A DNA stretch of 64,000 nucleotides from Streptomyces cynarae (GTDB taxonomy: Bacteria > Actinomycetota > Actinomycetes > Streptomycetales > Streptomycetaceae), in contig NZ_CP106793.1 in assembly GCF_025642135.1 (NCBI RefSeq), positions 4,592,001 to 4,656,000 on the forward strand. The letters run 5' to 3'. This document shows positions 36,601 through 45,033 of this stretch, in pieces (within the stretch, counting starts at the first letter, position 1; every line of letters begins with the position of its first letter). The notes below the pieces were generated by a model. The model worked only from the letters and a program-made list of their open reading frames with translations. It did not search any database and was not told the origin of the DNA. Both the position numbers and the translations under genes were made by a program.

Positions 36601-36888
36601 GCACCTGAGCGTCCCCGGGCCGAGCGTCTTCGGGCCGGAGCGTCCCCGGCACCTGAGCGTTCCCGGGCCGAGCGTCTTCGGGCCGGAGCGTCCCCGGCAC
36701 CTGAGCGTTCCCGGGCCGAGCGTCTTCGGGCCGGAGCGTCCCCGGCACCTGAGCGTTCCCGGGCCGAGCGTCTTCGGGCCGGAGCGTCCCCGGCACCTGA
36801 GCGTTCCCGGGCCGAGCGTCTTCGGGCCGGAGCGTCCCCGGCACCTGAGCGTCCCCGGGCCGAGCGTCTTCGGGCCGGAGCGTCTTCG
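36601..36888. repeat. 48-bp tandem repeat, six copies
   Basis: GCACCTGAGC recurs at 36601, 36649, 36697, 36745, 36793 and 36841, an exact 48-bp period, and the copies are nearly identical. Each unit is itself made of three related 15-16-bp parts built around GAGCGTC and GGGCC. Degenerate CCCCGGGCCC-rich copies extend to about 36970. The array fills most of the 454-bp gap between two genes. Because 48 is a multiple of three, long frames open on both strands; I regard them as non-coding. Confidence 0.93.
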
Positions 36889-37014
36889 GGCCGGAGCCTC
36901 CCCGGGCCCGACTCCCCGGGCCCGAGCCTCCCCGGGCCCGAGCGTCCCCGGGCCCCAGCGTCCCCGGGCGCGGGCGGCCGCGCCCGGGGACGGGATGGCA
37001 TCGGTGGACGGGTG

Positions 37015-37179
37015 TCAGCGGCGGCGCGGGCGCGGCGCCAGCTTGAACAGGGCCACTCCGGCCGCCACCAGGGTGGTGGCCGCCACCATCAGCGCCATGC
37101 TGTTCATCCACAGGCCGGTGGCGGCCAGTGTGGCGCCGCCCGCGCCTGTGGTGCCGGCGCCTATCACTCTTCCGTACAT
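37015..37179 (-). CDS. 54-residue membrane microprotein with LAATG sorting-like motif
   Basis: The peptide begins MYGRVIGAGTTGAGGATLAA and contains LAATG, a hydrophobic helix (MALMVAATTLVAAGVALF) and a basic tail KLAPRPRRR. That order is the layout of a class E sortase signal (LAXTG, helix, positive tail), but there is no signal peptide or mature domain. It lies 47 bp after the glycosyltransferase gene on the same strand, and GGAGA five bases before the ATG supports translation. It may be a small membrane partner of the glycosyltransferase. Function not known. Confidence 0.7.
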   Translation of the reverse strand: MYGRVIGAGTTGAGGATLAATGLWMNSMALMVAATTLVAAGVALFKLAPRPRRR

Positions 37180-37226
37180 CGTCGAATCTCCTTGGGCGTT
37201 GGTGCGAGAGAGGGTGGGGGGCGGGC

Positions 37227-38306
37227 TCAGGTGGCCACCCACTTCTCCTCGCTGCGGCGCACGAGGCCCCACAGCGAGGTGAAGTAGACGGCGTGCTGGA
37301 ACAGGTCGTAGAGCATCTCCGGGACCATCAGCGCGGCCACCAGGACGGCCAGGGGCCCGGCGCGGCGGACGGAGACGGTCTTCTCGACCACGAAGATCAG
37401 GCCGATCGCGGTCCAGAACGGCGACAGTCCGGGCCAGCCGTACATGGTCGTGTAGGTGCTCGTGAAGATCAGGTAGACGAGGAAGGAGAGTGCCCCGAAC
37501 CCCATCAGGAGCTGCTGCATGAAGTAACGGGCGGTGACCCGGGTCCAGCCGTAGTCGCGCAGGTTCTCCAGAGCGCCGCGCTGCCAGCGCAGGCGCTGGT
37601 GCCAGAGTTTGCGCAGGGTGGGCATGACCTCGGTGGTGACCGCACAGCCGGCCGGGGACATGGCGCGGTAGCCCAGGGTCTTGACCGCCTTGGTCATCTC
37701 GTCGTCCTCGGTGAGCGAGGCCAGGCTGTAGTAGCCGTCGCCGCCACCGATCACCCCGGACAGGCGGGCGGCCCGGACCTCGCGCAGCACCCGGGCACGG
37801 AACATGGTGCCGGTTCCGGTGAGCACCTGCGCCCTGCCGCCGGTGCGCTCGACTTCCCAGGCGTAGCGGTGGAACTCCATGCGTTGCAGCAGACCGAGGA
37901 ATCCGCCGCCCGGTTCGCCGTAGAAGACGCCGCCGACCGCGCCCACCTTGCGGTTGAAGGTGCCCATGGCGGTCTCGTTGAACCAGGGGTTGAGGACCGT
38001 GTCCGCGTCCTGCACGAGCACGAGGTCGCGGTCGTCGAGGTGGGGGAGTATCCAGTCGATGGCCTGGTTGAGAGCGCCCGCCTTCTTGTGGGTGTTGCCC
38101 CGGGTGTGGAAGACCTGCGCGCCGTGGGCGGCCGCGACGGCGGCGGTGTCGTCGGTGCAGTTGTCGGCGACCACCACGATCAGATCGGGGCGGCGGGTCT
38201 GGTGCCACAGGCCGTCGATGGCGGCGGCGATGCGTTCCTGCTCGTTGTGGGCGGGGATCAGGACCGTCAGATGCGGTCTGCCGCCCGTTGCCGCCGGGTC
38301 GTGCAC
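37227..38306 (-). CDS. Family 2 glycosyltransferase, processive type
   Basis: This membrane glycosyltransferase of 359 residues has a cytoplasmic GT-A domain (LTVLIPAHNEQERIAAAIDG at the start, and VVVADNCTDDTA). It has the UDP-binding DAD at about residue 98, the TEDDE catalytic base region at about 200 and QRLRWQRGALE at about 235, the QxxRW motif of processive synthases. Three C-terminal helices follow (LLMGFGALSFLVYLIF, AIGLIFVVEKTVS, PLAVLVAALMVPEML). It resembles chitin/cellulose/poly-N-acetylglucosamine-type synthases, but the product is unknown. The small LAATG protein is downstream in the same direction. Confidence 0.9.
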   Translation of the reverse strand: MHDPAATGGRPHLTVLIPAHNEQERIAAAIDGLWHQTRRPDLIVVVADNCTDDTAAVAAAHGAQVFHTRGNTHKKAGALNQAIDWILPHLDDRDLVLVQDADTVLNPWFNETAMGTFNRKVGAVGGVFYGEPGGGFLGLLQRMEFHRYAWEVERTGGRAQVLTGTGTMFRARVLREVRAARLSGVIGGGDGYYSLASLTEDDEMTKAVKTLGYRAMSPAGCAVTTEVMPTLRKLWHQRLRWQRGALENLRDYGWTRVTARYFMQQLLMGFGALSFLVYLIFTSTYTTMYGWPGLSPFWTAIGLIFVVEKTVSVRRAGPLAVLVAALMVPEMLYDLFQHAVYFTSLWGLVRRSEEKWVAT

Positions 38307-38497
38307 GGCAGGAGCCCCCCGTCGTGAAGCTGTGGCGCGCCCGGCAGCTCCACCCCCCGGGCGCTCATGAGGCCACAGTCTTCACGTTTTCCACACAAGA
38401 CGACAAGATGACTCCGGTAACGGAATAGCCAAGGTTGTCTGTTGTCGCCCCGAGGTCGCCGCATCGTCCCTTGCGCGCCGTACGTGGGCTACGACCC

Positions 38498-38746
38498 TTA
38501 CACGCCGTACCCGTCGGTGTAGCCGTCGCCGCGGTGGTGCCGGTTCTCCTCGACGACGGTCGTCGGGGGCGGCACGACGACCCGCCTGCGGCGGTAGATG
38601 CCGCTGAAGGTGGTCACTCCTATCAGCCCGACGATCATGAGTATGACGCCGACCAAGTGGATGTTGACGCCTTGCATGTGCCAGTCGGTCGCAAACGCGA
38701 GGATGGCCCCCACGGCGATCAGGATGATGCATCCACCCAGGCCCAT
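38498..38746 (-). CDS. DUF6458 family small membrane protein
   Basis: The 82-residue protein has two membrane helices (GLGGCIILIAVGAILAFAT and VGVILMIVGLIGVTTF) followed by a basic stop-transfer RRRR and a Pro/Thr/His-rich tail. The spacing DWHMQGVNIHLVG between helices matches the actinobacterial DUF6458 family. The ATG at 38746 follows GGAGGGCAGG on the minus strand, a good ribosome site. It is 191 bp upstream of the glycosyltransferase gene; the gap shows no other feature. Function unknown. Confidence 0.85.
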   Translation of the reverse strand: MGLGGCIILIAVGAILAFATDWHMQGVNIHLVGVILMIVGLIGVTTFSGIYRRRRVVVPPPTTVVEENRHHRGDGYTDGYGV

Positions 38747-38846
38747 GAGTCCTGCCCTCCCTGTGGGTCCGGTCCTTCCGGCCCCGAACCCGGGTACCCG
38801 GGACATCCGTGGACATGCCCGGACGATCGGCGGGCGGGCGGGAGTG

Positions 38847-40145
38847 TCAGCCCTCCAGAAACGCCGTCAGGGCGTTGGCCAGGAGATACGGGTCCTTCGC
38901 GCCGCACAGTTCGCGGGCGCTGTGCATCGACAGGATCGCCGCGCCGATGTCCACCGTCTTGATGCCGTGGCGGGCGGCGGTGATGGGGCCGATGGTGGTG
39001 CCGCAGGGCATGGCGTTGTTCGAGACGAATGTCTGGAAGGGCACGCCCGCCTTCTCGCAGGCCGAGGCGAACAGGGCGCGCCCCGAACCGTCGGTGGCGT
39101 AGCGGTTGTTGACGTTCACCTTGAGGATCGGTCCGCCGTTCGCGCGCGGGTGGTGCGTCGGGTCGTGCCGCTCCGCGTAGTTGGGGTGGACGGCGTGCCC
39201 GGTGTCGGAGGACAGGCACACCGTGCCGGCGAAGGCCCGCGCCCGGTCCTCGTAGGAGCCGCCCCGGGCGAACACCGAGCGTTCCAGGACCGACCCGAGC
39301 AGCGGGCCGTCGGCGCCGGTGTCCGACTGTGAGCCGTTCTCCTCGTGGTCGAAGGCCGCGAGCACCGGGATGGACGACAGGGCGGCGTCGGAACCGGCGA
39401 CGGCCGCGAGCGCCGCGGTGCCCGCGTGCACGGACAGCAGGTTGTCCATGCGCGGACCCGCCACCAGCTCCTTGTCGCGGCCCAGGTAGGCCGGCGGCTC
39501 CACCGAGTGGGTCATCAGGTCCCAGCCGGTCACGTCACCGGCGGCGAGACCCAGCTCCTGCTCCAGGAACGCGATCAGGTCGCCGTCGCGCACGTCGTCG
39601 CCCAGGCCCCAGACGGGCTGGAGGTGGCGCTGCTTGTCCAGCTTCAGGCCCTCGCTGGAGACCGAGCGGTCCAGGTGGATGGCCAGCTGCGGCACGCGCA
39701 GCAGCGGTCTGTCGATGTTCACCAGGCGCGTCGAACCGTCGCGCAGCGACAGCCGGCCGGCCAGGCCGAGGTCCCGGTCGAGCCAGGAGTTGAGCAGGGG
39801 GCCGCCGTAGATCTCCACCGCGACCTGCCGCCAGCCGTGCGCGCCGCTGTCCGGCCGCGGCTTGACCCGCAGGTTGGGCGAGTCGGTGTGTGCGCCGACG
39901 ATCCGGAACGGGGTGTGCGGATCGGCGCCCTCGGGGACGTACCAGGCGATGATCGCGCCGCCGCGCAGCACGTACCGGCCGCCGGACGTGCCGTCCCAGG
40001 CGTCCGTCTCCGAGACCTGCCGGAAGCCGGCCTTCTCCAGTCGCTCGGCGGCGCCTGCCACGGCGTGGTACGGCGACGGGCAGGCCGCCAGGAAGGACAT
40101 GAGGTCGTCGGTGTGGCCGCGGTCGAAGCGCGCACTTGTGCTCAT
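38847..40145 (-). CDS. M18 family aminopeptidase
   Basis: This is a zinc aminopeptidase of the M18 (aspartyl aminopeptidase/ApeB) family with 432 residues, the normal length. Metal and catalytic motifs are GAHTDSPNLRVKP at about 84, FDHEENGSQSDTGADGP at about 266, and SSDTGHAVHPNYAERHDPTH at about 310. A domain insertion lies between the first two motifs, as expected. It probably removes N-terminal acidic residues from peptides in the cytoplasm as a large oligomer. It is transcribed in the same direction as the acyl-CoA dehydrogenase gene but separated by a hairpin. Confidence 0.93.
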   Translation of the reverse strand: MSTSARFDRGHTDDLMSFLAACPSPYHAVAGAAERLEKAGFRQVSETDAWDGTSGGRYVLRGGAIIAWYVPEGADPHTPFRIVGAHTDSPNLRVKPRPDSGAHGWRQVAVEIYGGPLLNSWLDRDLGLAGRLSLRDGSTRLVNIDRPLLRVPQLAIHLDRSVSSEGLKLDKQRHLQPVWGLGDDVRDGDLIAFLEQELGLAAGDVTGWDLMTHSVEPPAYLGRDKELVAGPRMDNLLSVHAGTAALAAVAGSDAALSSIPVLAAFDHEENGSQSDTGADGPLLGSVLERSVFARGGSYEDRARAFAGTVCLSSDTGHAVHPNYAERHDPTHHPRANGGPILKVNVNNRYATDGSGRALFASACEKAGVPFQTFVSNNAMPCGTTIGPITAARHGIKTVDIGAAILSMHSARELCGAKDPYLLANALTAFLEG

Positions 40146-40166
40146 GGGTTCACCTTAACGACGGAG

Positions 40167-40201
40167 GAGGGCCCGCTCCCGGTGATGGGGAACGGGCCCT
40201 C
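40167..40201 (-). terminator. Terminator after the acyl-CoA dehydrogenase gene
   Basis: GAGGGCCCG (40167-40175) pairs with CGGGCCCTC (40193-40201) across a 17-base loop, 23 bp downstream of the minus-strand stop at 40225. Confidence 0.65.
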
Positions 40202-40224
40202 GTAAGGGGTATGTGGAAGTGGTC

Positions 40225-42051
40225 CTAGAACGCGGCCTCGTCCAGCTCCATGAGGTCCAGGTCCACGCCCTCGGCGATCTTGCGGGCCAGGGTCACGCCC
40301 GGCAGGACGTTGGCCGCGAAGAACTTCGCCGCCGCGATCTTGCCCTGGTAGAACGCCTTGTCCTTGGTCGACGCGTTCGGCAGCTTCTCGGCGGCGACCG
40401 CGGCGCCCTTCAGCAGCAGGTAGCCGACGACGACGTCACCGGAGGCCATCAGCAGGCGGGTGGTGTTCAGGCCCACCTTGTAGATGTTCTTGACGTCCTG
40501 CTCGGTGGCCGCGAGGTCGGTCAGCATCAGGCCGACGACGGCCTCGAGCTCCACGGCCGCCTTGGCGAGGTGGTCGCGGGCCCCGGCCAGCTCCTCGCCG
40601 CCCTCGCCCACGGCCAGGAACTTCTTGATCTCCTCGGCGAGGGAGTTCAGCGCGGCGCCCTGGTTGCGGACGATCTTCCGGAAGAAGAAGTCCTGGCCCT
40701 GGATCGCGGTGGTGCCCTCGTACAGGGTGTCGATCTTGGCGTCGCGGATGTACTGCTCGATCGGGTACTCCTGCAGGAAGCCGGAGCCGCCGAAGGTCTG
40801 CAGCGACTGGGCGAGCTGCTCGTAGCCCTTCTCGGAGCCGTAGCCCTTGACGATCGGCAGGAGCAGGTCGTTCAGCGCGTGCTCCGTCGACGCGTCCTCG
40901 CCGTTCGCCTCCTTGACCGCGATCGCGTCCTGGACGGAGGCGGTGTACATCACCAGCGCCCGCATGCCCTCCGCGTACGCCTTCTGCGTCATCAGCGAAC
41001 GGCGCACGTCCGGGTGGTGGGTGATGGTGACCTTGGGCGCGGTCTTGTCCATGAAGTTCGCCAGGTCCGGACCCTGGACGCGCTCCTTGGCGTACTCCAG
41101 CGCGTTCAGGTAGCCGGTGGACAGCGTGGAGATCGCCTTCGTGCCGACCATCATGCGGGCGAACTCGATGATGCGGAACATCTGGCGGATGCCGTCGTGC
41201 TTGTCGCCGATCAGCCAGCCCTTGGCGGGGTGCTTGTCGCCGAACGTCATCTCGCAGGTGTTGGAGGCCTTCAGGCCCATCTTGTGCTCGACGTTCGTGG
41301 CGTACACGCCGTTGCGCTCGCCCAGCTCGCCGGTCTCCCAGTCGAACAGGTACTTCGGCACGAGGAAGAGGGACAGACCCTTGGTGCCGGGGCCGGCGCC
41401 CTCGGGACGGGCGAGGACGTAGTGGAGGATGTTCTCCTCCATGTCGTGCTCACCGGAGGTGATGAAGCGCTTCACGCCTTCGATGTGCCAGGAGCCGTCC
41501 TCCTGCTGGATCGCCTTGGTGCGCCCGGCGCCCACGTCCGAGCCGGCGTCCGGCTCGGTGAGCACCATCGTGGAGCCCCAGCGCTTCTCGACGGCTATCT
41601 TCGCGATCTCCTTCTGGGCCTCGGTGCCCTCCTCGAAGAGGATGCGCGCGAACGCCGGGCCGGACGAGTACATCCAGATCGCCGGGTTCGAGCCGAGGAT
41701 CAGCTCCGCGTAGGCCCAGATCAGGGACGGCGGGGCGGTGGTGCCGCCGATCTCCTCGGGCAGGCCGAGGCGCCAGTACTCGGAGTCCATGAAGGCTTCG
41801 TAGCTCTTCTTGAAGGACGCCGGCACCGGGGCGGTGTTGGTCTCCGGGTCGAAGACGGGCGGGTTGCGGTCGGCGTCCGCGAAGGACTCCGCCAGCTCGT
41901 TCTCCGAAAGGCGGGTGAGCTCCTCGAGGATGCTCTTGGCGGTCTCGGTGTCCATCTCCGCGAACGGGCCGGTGCCGTACAGCTTGTCGCGCCCGAGCAC
42001 CTCGAAGAGGTTGAACTCGATGTCGCGGAGATTCGACTTGTAGTGCCCCAT
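40225..42051 (-). CDS. Acyl-CoA dehydrogenase, FadE5-like
   Basis: This flavin-dependent acyl-CoA dehydrogenase of 608 residues closely resembles mycobacterial FadE5 in length and sequence (N-terminus [21 protein letters not shown]-terminus [12 protein letters not shown]). FAD and substrate motifs are [19 protein letters not shown] and [14 protein letters not shown]. The catalytic Glu is at about 445 in [37 protein letters not shown] is the FAD-pyrophosphate region. A C-terminal helical domain (about 470-600) follows. It probably starts beta-oxidation of a broad range of acyl-CoAs. The ATG at 42051 fits the family start. It is divergent from the SseB gene. Confidence 0.93.
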   Translation of the reverse strand: MGHYKSNLRDIEFNLFEVLGRDKLYGTGPFAEMDTETAKSILEELTRLSENELAESFADADRNPPVFDPETNTAPVPASFKKSYEAFMDSEYWRLGLPEEIGGTTAPPSLIWAYAELILGSNPAIWMYSSGPAFARILFEEGTEAQKEIAKIAVEKRWGSTMVLTEPDAGSDVGAGRTKAIQQEDGSWHIEGVKRFITSGEHDMEENILHYVLARPEGAGPGTKGLSLFLVPKYLFDWETGELGERNGVYATNVEHKMGLKASNTCEMTFGDKHPAKGWLIGDKHDGIRQMFRIIEFARMMVGTKAISTLSTGYLNALEYAKERVQGPDLANFMDKTAPKVTITHHPDVRRSLMTQKAYAEGMRALVMYTASVQDAIAVKEANGEDASTEHALNDLLLPIVKGYGSEKGYEQLAQSLQTFGGSGFLQEYPIEQYIRDAKIDTLYEGTTAIQGQDFFFRKIVRNQGAALNSLAEEIKKFLAVGEGGEELAGARDHLAKAAVELEAVVGLMLTDLAATEQDVKNIYKVGLNTTRLLMASGDVVVGYLLLKGAAVAAEKLPNASTKDKAFYQGKIAAAKFFAANVLPGVTLARKIAEGVDLDLMELDEAAF

Positions 42052-42194
42052 GGCGACGGCTCCGTAGAGGGATCGGCGAGGCACTGTCTCCTCGCAACTG
42101 GTTCATCTACCAACAAGTAGCTCCGATGATGCTACCCGTCGGTAATAAGAAGCAACCCCTCATGGCCCAGATGTGGCCCACTACTCTTTGGGGC

Positions 42195-42680
42195 ATGTAC
42201 GGCTACCAGAACGCGGGCGCTCAGCAGGGTTACGCCTCGGAGCAGATGCCCGGGCAGCAGATGCCGGGTGGGCAGATGCCCGGCGGCTACGGCCAGCAGC
42301 CGCCGCTGTACCCCGAGCCGTCGCCGCCGTCGCTCGCGGACGCCGTCCGCGCCTTCACCACCGGGTCGATGTCCGCGGAGGACTTCCAGCAGATCTTCGC
42401 CACGTCCAAGGTGTACTGCCCGCGCGGCGACAACCCCGGCTTCCTGGCGCTGCACAACACCCAGCAGCCGGTGATCCCGATGTTCACCTCGCTCAAGGAA
42501 CTGCGGCGGTACGCCGGCAAGGAGTCGAAGTACTTCGTGATCACCGGGGCGGAGGTGATCGACCTGCTGCCGACCGGCTACGGCTTCGTCCTGGACATGG
42601 AGGGCGAGCACCGGATGGTGTTCGACGCGAAGGCCGTCGAGCAGATGGTCGAGTTCGCCATGCGCCGGATGTATGGCTAG
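42195..42680 (+). CDS. SseB family protein
   Basis: The 161-residue protein has a Gln/Gly/Pro/Met-rich N-terminal tail (QMPGQQMPGGQMPGGYG) and then an SseB-like domain (about 45-160; SLADAVRAFTTGSMSAEDFQ, then PMFTSLKELRRYAGKE and MVEFAMRRMYG). SseB in enterobacteria is a rhodanese-related or secretion-associated protein; in Streptomyces the role is unknown. I chose the ATG at 42195, which begins MYGYQNAGAQ, a common start in this family; ATGs at 42126 and 42162 would give longer forms. There is no Shine-Dalgarno site, so the mRNA may be leaderless. A strong terminator follows. Confidence 0.85.
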   Translation: MYGYQNAGAQQGYASEQMPGQQMPGGQMPGGYGQQPPLYPEPSPPSLADAVRAFTTGSMSAEDFQQIFATSKVYCPRGDNPGFLALHNTQQPVIPMFTSLKELRRYAGKESKYFVITGAEVIDLLPTGYGFVLDMEGEHRMVFDAKAVEQMVEFAMRRMYG

Positions 42681-42749
42681 ACGCCCTTGCTGCGCGGACG
42701 GCCGGGTGCCGTCCTGACCACTCTCGCGCCCCTGGCGGGGCGCACCCCG

Positions 42750-42779
42750 AGCCCGGAGGGAATGCCCTCCGGGCTTTCT
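42750..42779 (+). terminator. Rho-independent-type terminator after sseB
   Basis: AGCCCGGAGGG (42750-42760), loop AATG plus complement CCCTCCGGGCT (42765-42775), followed by TTCT. The 11-bp perfect stem is the clearest intrinsic terminator in this part of the window. Confidence 0.9.
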
Positions 42780-42841
42780 GTGTTTCGGAGTGGCAGAAAG
42801 TTCAACGGTCAACTAAACTCGGACCACAAGGAGGTACCGAC

Positions 42842-43822
42842 ATGCCTGCAGTGACCGTCGAGAACCCGCTGACCCTTCCCCGTGTGGTCGCGCCCGCCGA
42901 CGCGGTGGCCCGTCCCGTGCTCGGTGTCACGACCGCGCCCAGCGGCTTCGAGGGCGAGGGCTTCCCGGTCCGTCGCGCCTTCGCCGGGATCCACTACCGC
43001 CACCTCGACCCGTTCATCATGATGGACCAGATGGGCGAGGTGGAGTACGCGCCCGGTGAGCCCAAGGGCACCCCCTGGCACCCCCACCGTGGCTTCGAGA
43101 CCGTGACCTACATCATCGACGGCGTCTTCGACCACCAGGACTCGCACGGCGGTGGCGGCACCATCACCAACGGCGACACCCAGTGGATGACCGCCGGCTC
43201 CGGCCTGCTGCACATCGAGGCCCCGCCGGAGTCCCTCGTCGTCTCCGGCGGCCTGTTCCACGGCATCCAGCTGTGGGTCAACCTGCCCGCCAAGGACAAG
43301 ATGATGGCCCCCCGCTACCAGGACATCCGCGGCGGCCAGGTCCAGCTCCTGACCACCCCCGACGGCGGCGCGCTGATCCGTGTCATCGCCGGTGAGCTGG
43401 ACGGCCACCAGGGCCCCGGCATCACGCACACCCCGATCACCCTGATCCACGCCACCGTGGCGCCCGGCGCCGAGGTCACCCTGCCGTGGCGGGAGGACTT
43501 CAACGGCCTCGCCTACGTCCTGGCCGGCCGCGGCAGCGTGGGCGCGGAGCGGCGGCCGATCCGCCTCGGCCAGACCGCCGTGTTCGGTGCGGGCTCCTCG
43601 ATCACCGTCCGCGCGGACGAGAAGCAGGACTCCCACACCCCGGACCTGGAGGTCGTCCTGCTCGGCGGGCAGCCGATCCGTGAGCCGATGGCGCACTACG
43701 GGCCGTTCGTGATGAACACCCGCGAGGAGCTCCAGCAGGCGTTCGAGGACTTCCAGAAGGGGCGCCTGGGAACCGTCCCGGCGGTCCACGGGATGACGGA
43801 CAGCGGACCGCAGGGTTCCTGA
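42842..43822 (+). CDS. Pirin family protein
   Basis: This bicupin metalloprotein of the pirin family has 326 residues. The iron ligands are present: WHPHRGFETVTYIIDG gives the first two His, and GSGLLHIEAP gives the third His and the Glu. The C-terminal cupin half ends HTPDLEVVLLGGQPIREPM. Bacterial pirins have quercetinase activity or modulate enzymes of central metabolism and beta-oxidation, and in Streptomyces a pirin has been linked to fatty acid oxidation; the role here is inferred. A strong AAGGAGG site precedes the ATG. It lies one gene away from a FadE5-like gene. Confidence 0.93.
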   Translation: MPAVTVENPLTLPRVVAPADAVARPVLGVTTAPSGFEGEGFPVRRAFAGIHYRHLDPFIMMDQMGEVEYAPGEPKGTPWHPHRGFETVTYIIDGVFDHQDSHGGGGTITNGDTQWMTAGSGLLHIEAPPESLVVSGGLFHGIQLWVNLPAKDKMMAPRYQDIRGGQVQLLTTPDGGALIRVIAGELDGHQGPGITHTPITLIHATVAPGAEVTLPWREDFNGLAYVLAGRGSVGAERRPIRLGQTAVFGAGSSITVRADEKQDSHTPDLEVVLLGGQPIREPMAHYGPFVMNTREELQQAFEDFQKGRLGTVPAVHGMTDSGPQGS

Positions 43823-43850
43823 AGGATCATTTCTTGACGCCGCGTCACCC

Positions 43851-43881
43851 GGGCGGGCCGTCCGTACAGGACAGCCCGCCC
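43851..43881 (+). terminator. Hairpin after the pirin gene
   Basis: GGGCGGGC (43851-43858) pairs with GCCCGCCC (43874-43881), and inside it GTCC pairs with GGAC; no T-run follows. It separates the pirin and permease genes. Confidence 0.65.
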
Positions 43882-43896
43882 TCGGCGTGATCGGCT

Positions 43897-43915
43897 GGAG
43901 GAGTGCAGCTCCTCC
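43897..43915 (+). promoter_or_regulatory. Hairpin enclosing the ribosome site of the permease gene
   Basis: GGAGGAG (43897-43903) can pair fully with CTCCTCC (43909-43915) around a 5-base loop. The stem contains the Shine-Dalgarno sequence and the loop most of the GTG start at 43903, so folding would block initiation. Confidence 0.45.
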
Positions 43916-44955
43916 CCGAACCCGTCCGCCGGCTCGCCGCCTGGTGCGCCGTCGTGCTGCTGGTCTCCGGGGTCGTCTGGATCGTGGCCCGGCTGTGCGG
44001 CCAGTTTCGTACGGCCGTCGTACCCGTGCTCCTCGCCCTGCTCGGGACCGCGCTGCTCGGGCCGCTGCACCGGTGGCTCATGCGGGTCGGCGTGCACCGG
44101 TCGCTCGCGGCCGGGATCACGTGTGTCGCCGTGGTGACGGTGGTCGGTGGGGCGGTGTACATCGTCGTCACCGCGCTCATCGACACCGGAGACCAGATCC
44201 TCGCCTCGCTCAAACGGGCCGCGAAGTCGCTCGGGCGGTACTTCGGGGCGGCCGGCACCTCGCTCGACGACCTGGCCTCCCACGCCAGGGAACTGGTCGG
44301 CAAGTTCGCCGGGACCGCCGCCTCCAACGTCATCAGCGGCGTCAGCGTCGTCGCCGAGAGCCTCGCGATGGCCGTCCTCGCCCTGCTGCTCGTCTTCTTC
44401 TTCCTGCGCGACTCCGACCGGGCCGTCGGACTGCTGCGCTCGCTCGCCCCGCACGGCGGCGCCGACGCCCTCGAGGCCACGGCGCGGCGCGCCTTCCAGG
44501 CCGTCGAGGGGTTCATGCGCGGGACCACGGTCATCGCGTTCATCGACGCCACCCTGATCACCGTGGGGTTGCTGGTCCTCCATGTCCCGGGCGCGATCGG
44601 GCTCGGCGCGCTGGTGTTCGTCGGCGCGTACATCCCGTACCTCGGCGCCTTCATCTCCGGTGCCGTCGCGGTGCTGGTCGCGCTCGCCGACCGCGGGCTC
44701 GTCATCGCGCTGTGGGCGCTCGGCGTCGTCGTCGCCGTGCAGGTCCTGGACGGGCATGTGCTCCAGCCGGTGGTCCAGAGCCGGACCGTGCGGATGCACC
44801 CGGCGGCGGTGCTGCTGGCGCTCACCGCGGGGGCGTCGGTGGCCGGGATCCTGGGGATGCTGCTGGCCGTACCGGTGACGGCGGCGGCGTTCGGCGTGGC
44901 GCACGAGCTGCGCGCGCGGTACGGGCGCGGCCCTCAGGCTTCACAGGAGCCGTAG
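43903..44955 (+). CDS. AI-2E family transporter
   Basis: This polytopic membrane protein has 350 residues and about eight helices in the pattern of the AI-2E (TqsA/PerM) family: two N-terminal helices, a cytoplasmic-side helical segment (KRAAKSLGRYFGAAGTSLDD), LLVFFFLRDSDRAVGLLRSL, and the conserved PGAIGLGALVFVGAYIPYLG. The family includes exporters of signalling molecules and Na+/H+ antiporters; substrate unknown. A stop in frame at 43888 restricts the start to the GTG at 43903, directly after GGAGGA, which is unusually close and lies in a hairpin. A later start is possible. Confidence 0.85.
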   Translation: MQLLPEPVRRLAAWCAVVLLVSGVVWIVARLCGQFRTAVVPVLLALLGTALLGPLHRWLMRVGVHRSLAAGITCVAVVTVVGGAVYIVVTALIDTGDQILASLKRAAKSLGRYFGAAGTSLDDLASHARELVGKFAGTAASNVISGVSVVAESLAMAVLALLLVFFFLRDSDRAVGLLRSLAPHGGADALEATARRAFQAVEGFMRGTTVIAFIDATLITVGLLVLHVPGAIGLGALVFVGAYIPYLGAFISGAVAVLVALADRGLVIALWALGVVVAVQVLDGHVLQPVVQSRTVRMHPAAVLLALTAGASVAGILGMLLAVPVTAAAFGVAHELRARYGRGPQASQEP

Positions 44956-44962
44956 GGCAGCC

Positions 44963-45000
44963 GGCAGCACCCGCTGCGGCACCCACGAGCCCGTGCTGCC
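44963..45000. terminator. Hairpin between convergent genes
   Basis: GGCAGCAC (44963-44970) pairs with GTGCTGCC (44993-45000) across a 22-base loop, between the permease gene and the minus-strand phosphatase gene. Confidence 0.45.
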
Positions 45001-45033
45001 TCGCAGTCCCCCGTGCCCTGTGTGCCGCAACTC

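Noticed and set aside
36458..37287. Two overlapping plus-strand frames with 16-residue repeats (for example RAERLRAGASPAPERS)
   Set aside because: They arise because the 48-bp repeat unit is divisible by three; several frames on both strands are open at once, and there is no ribosome site or homology.
40213..42120. Long open frame (635 codons) on the plus strand opposite the acyl-CoA dehydrogenase gene
   Set aside because: It mirrors the FadE5-like gene; its product is low-complexity Leu/Val/His/Gly-rich text without any motif. It is an effect of GC-rich third positions.
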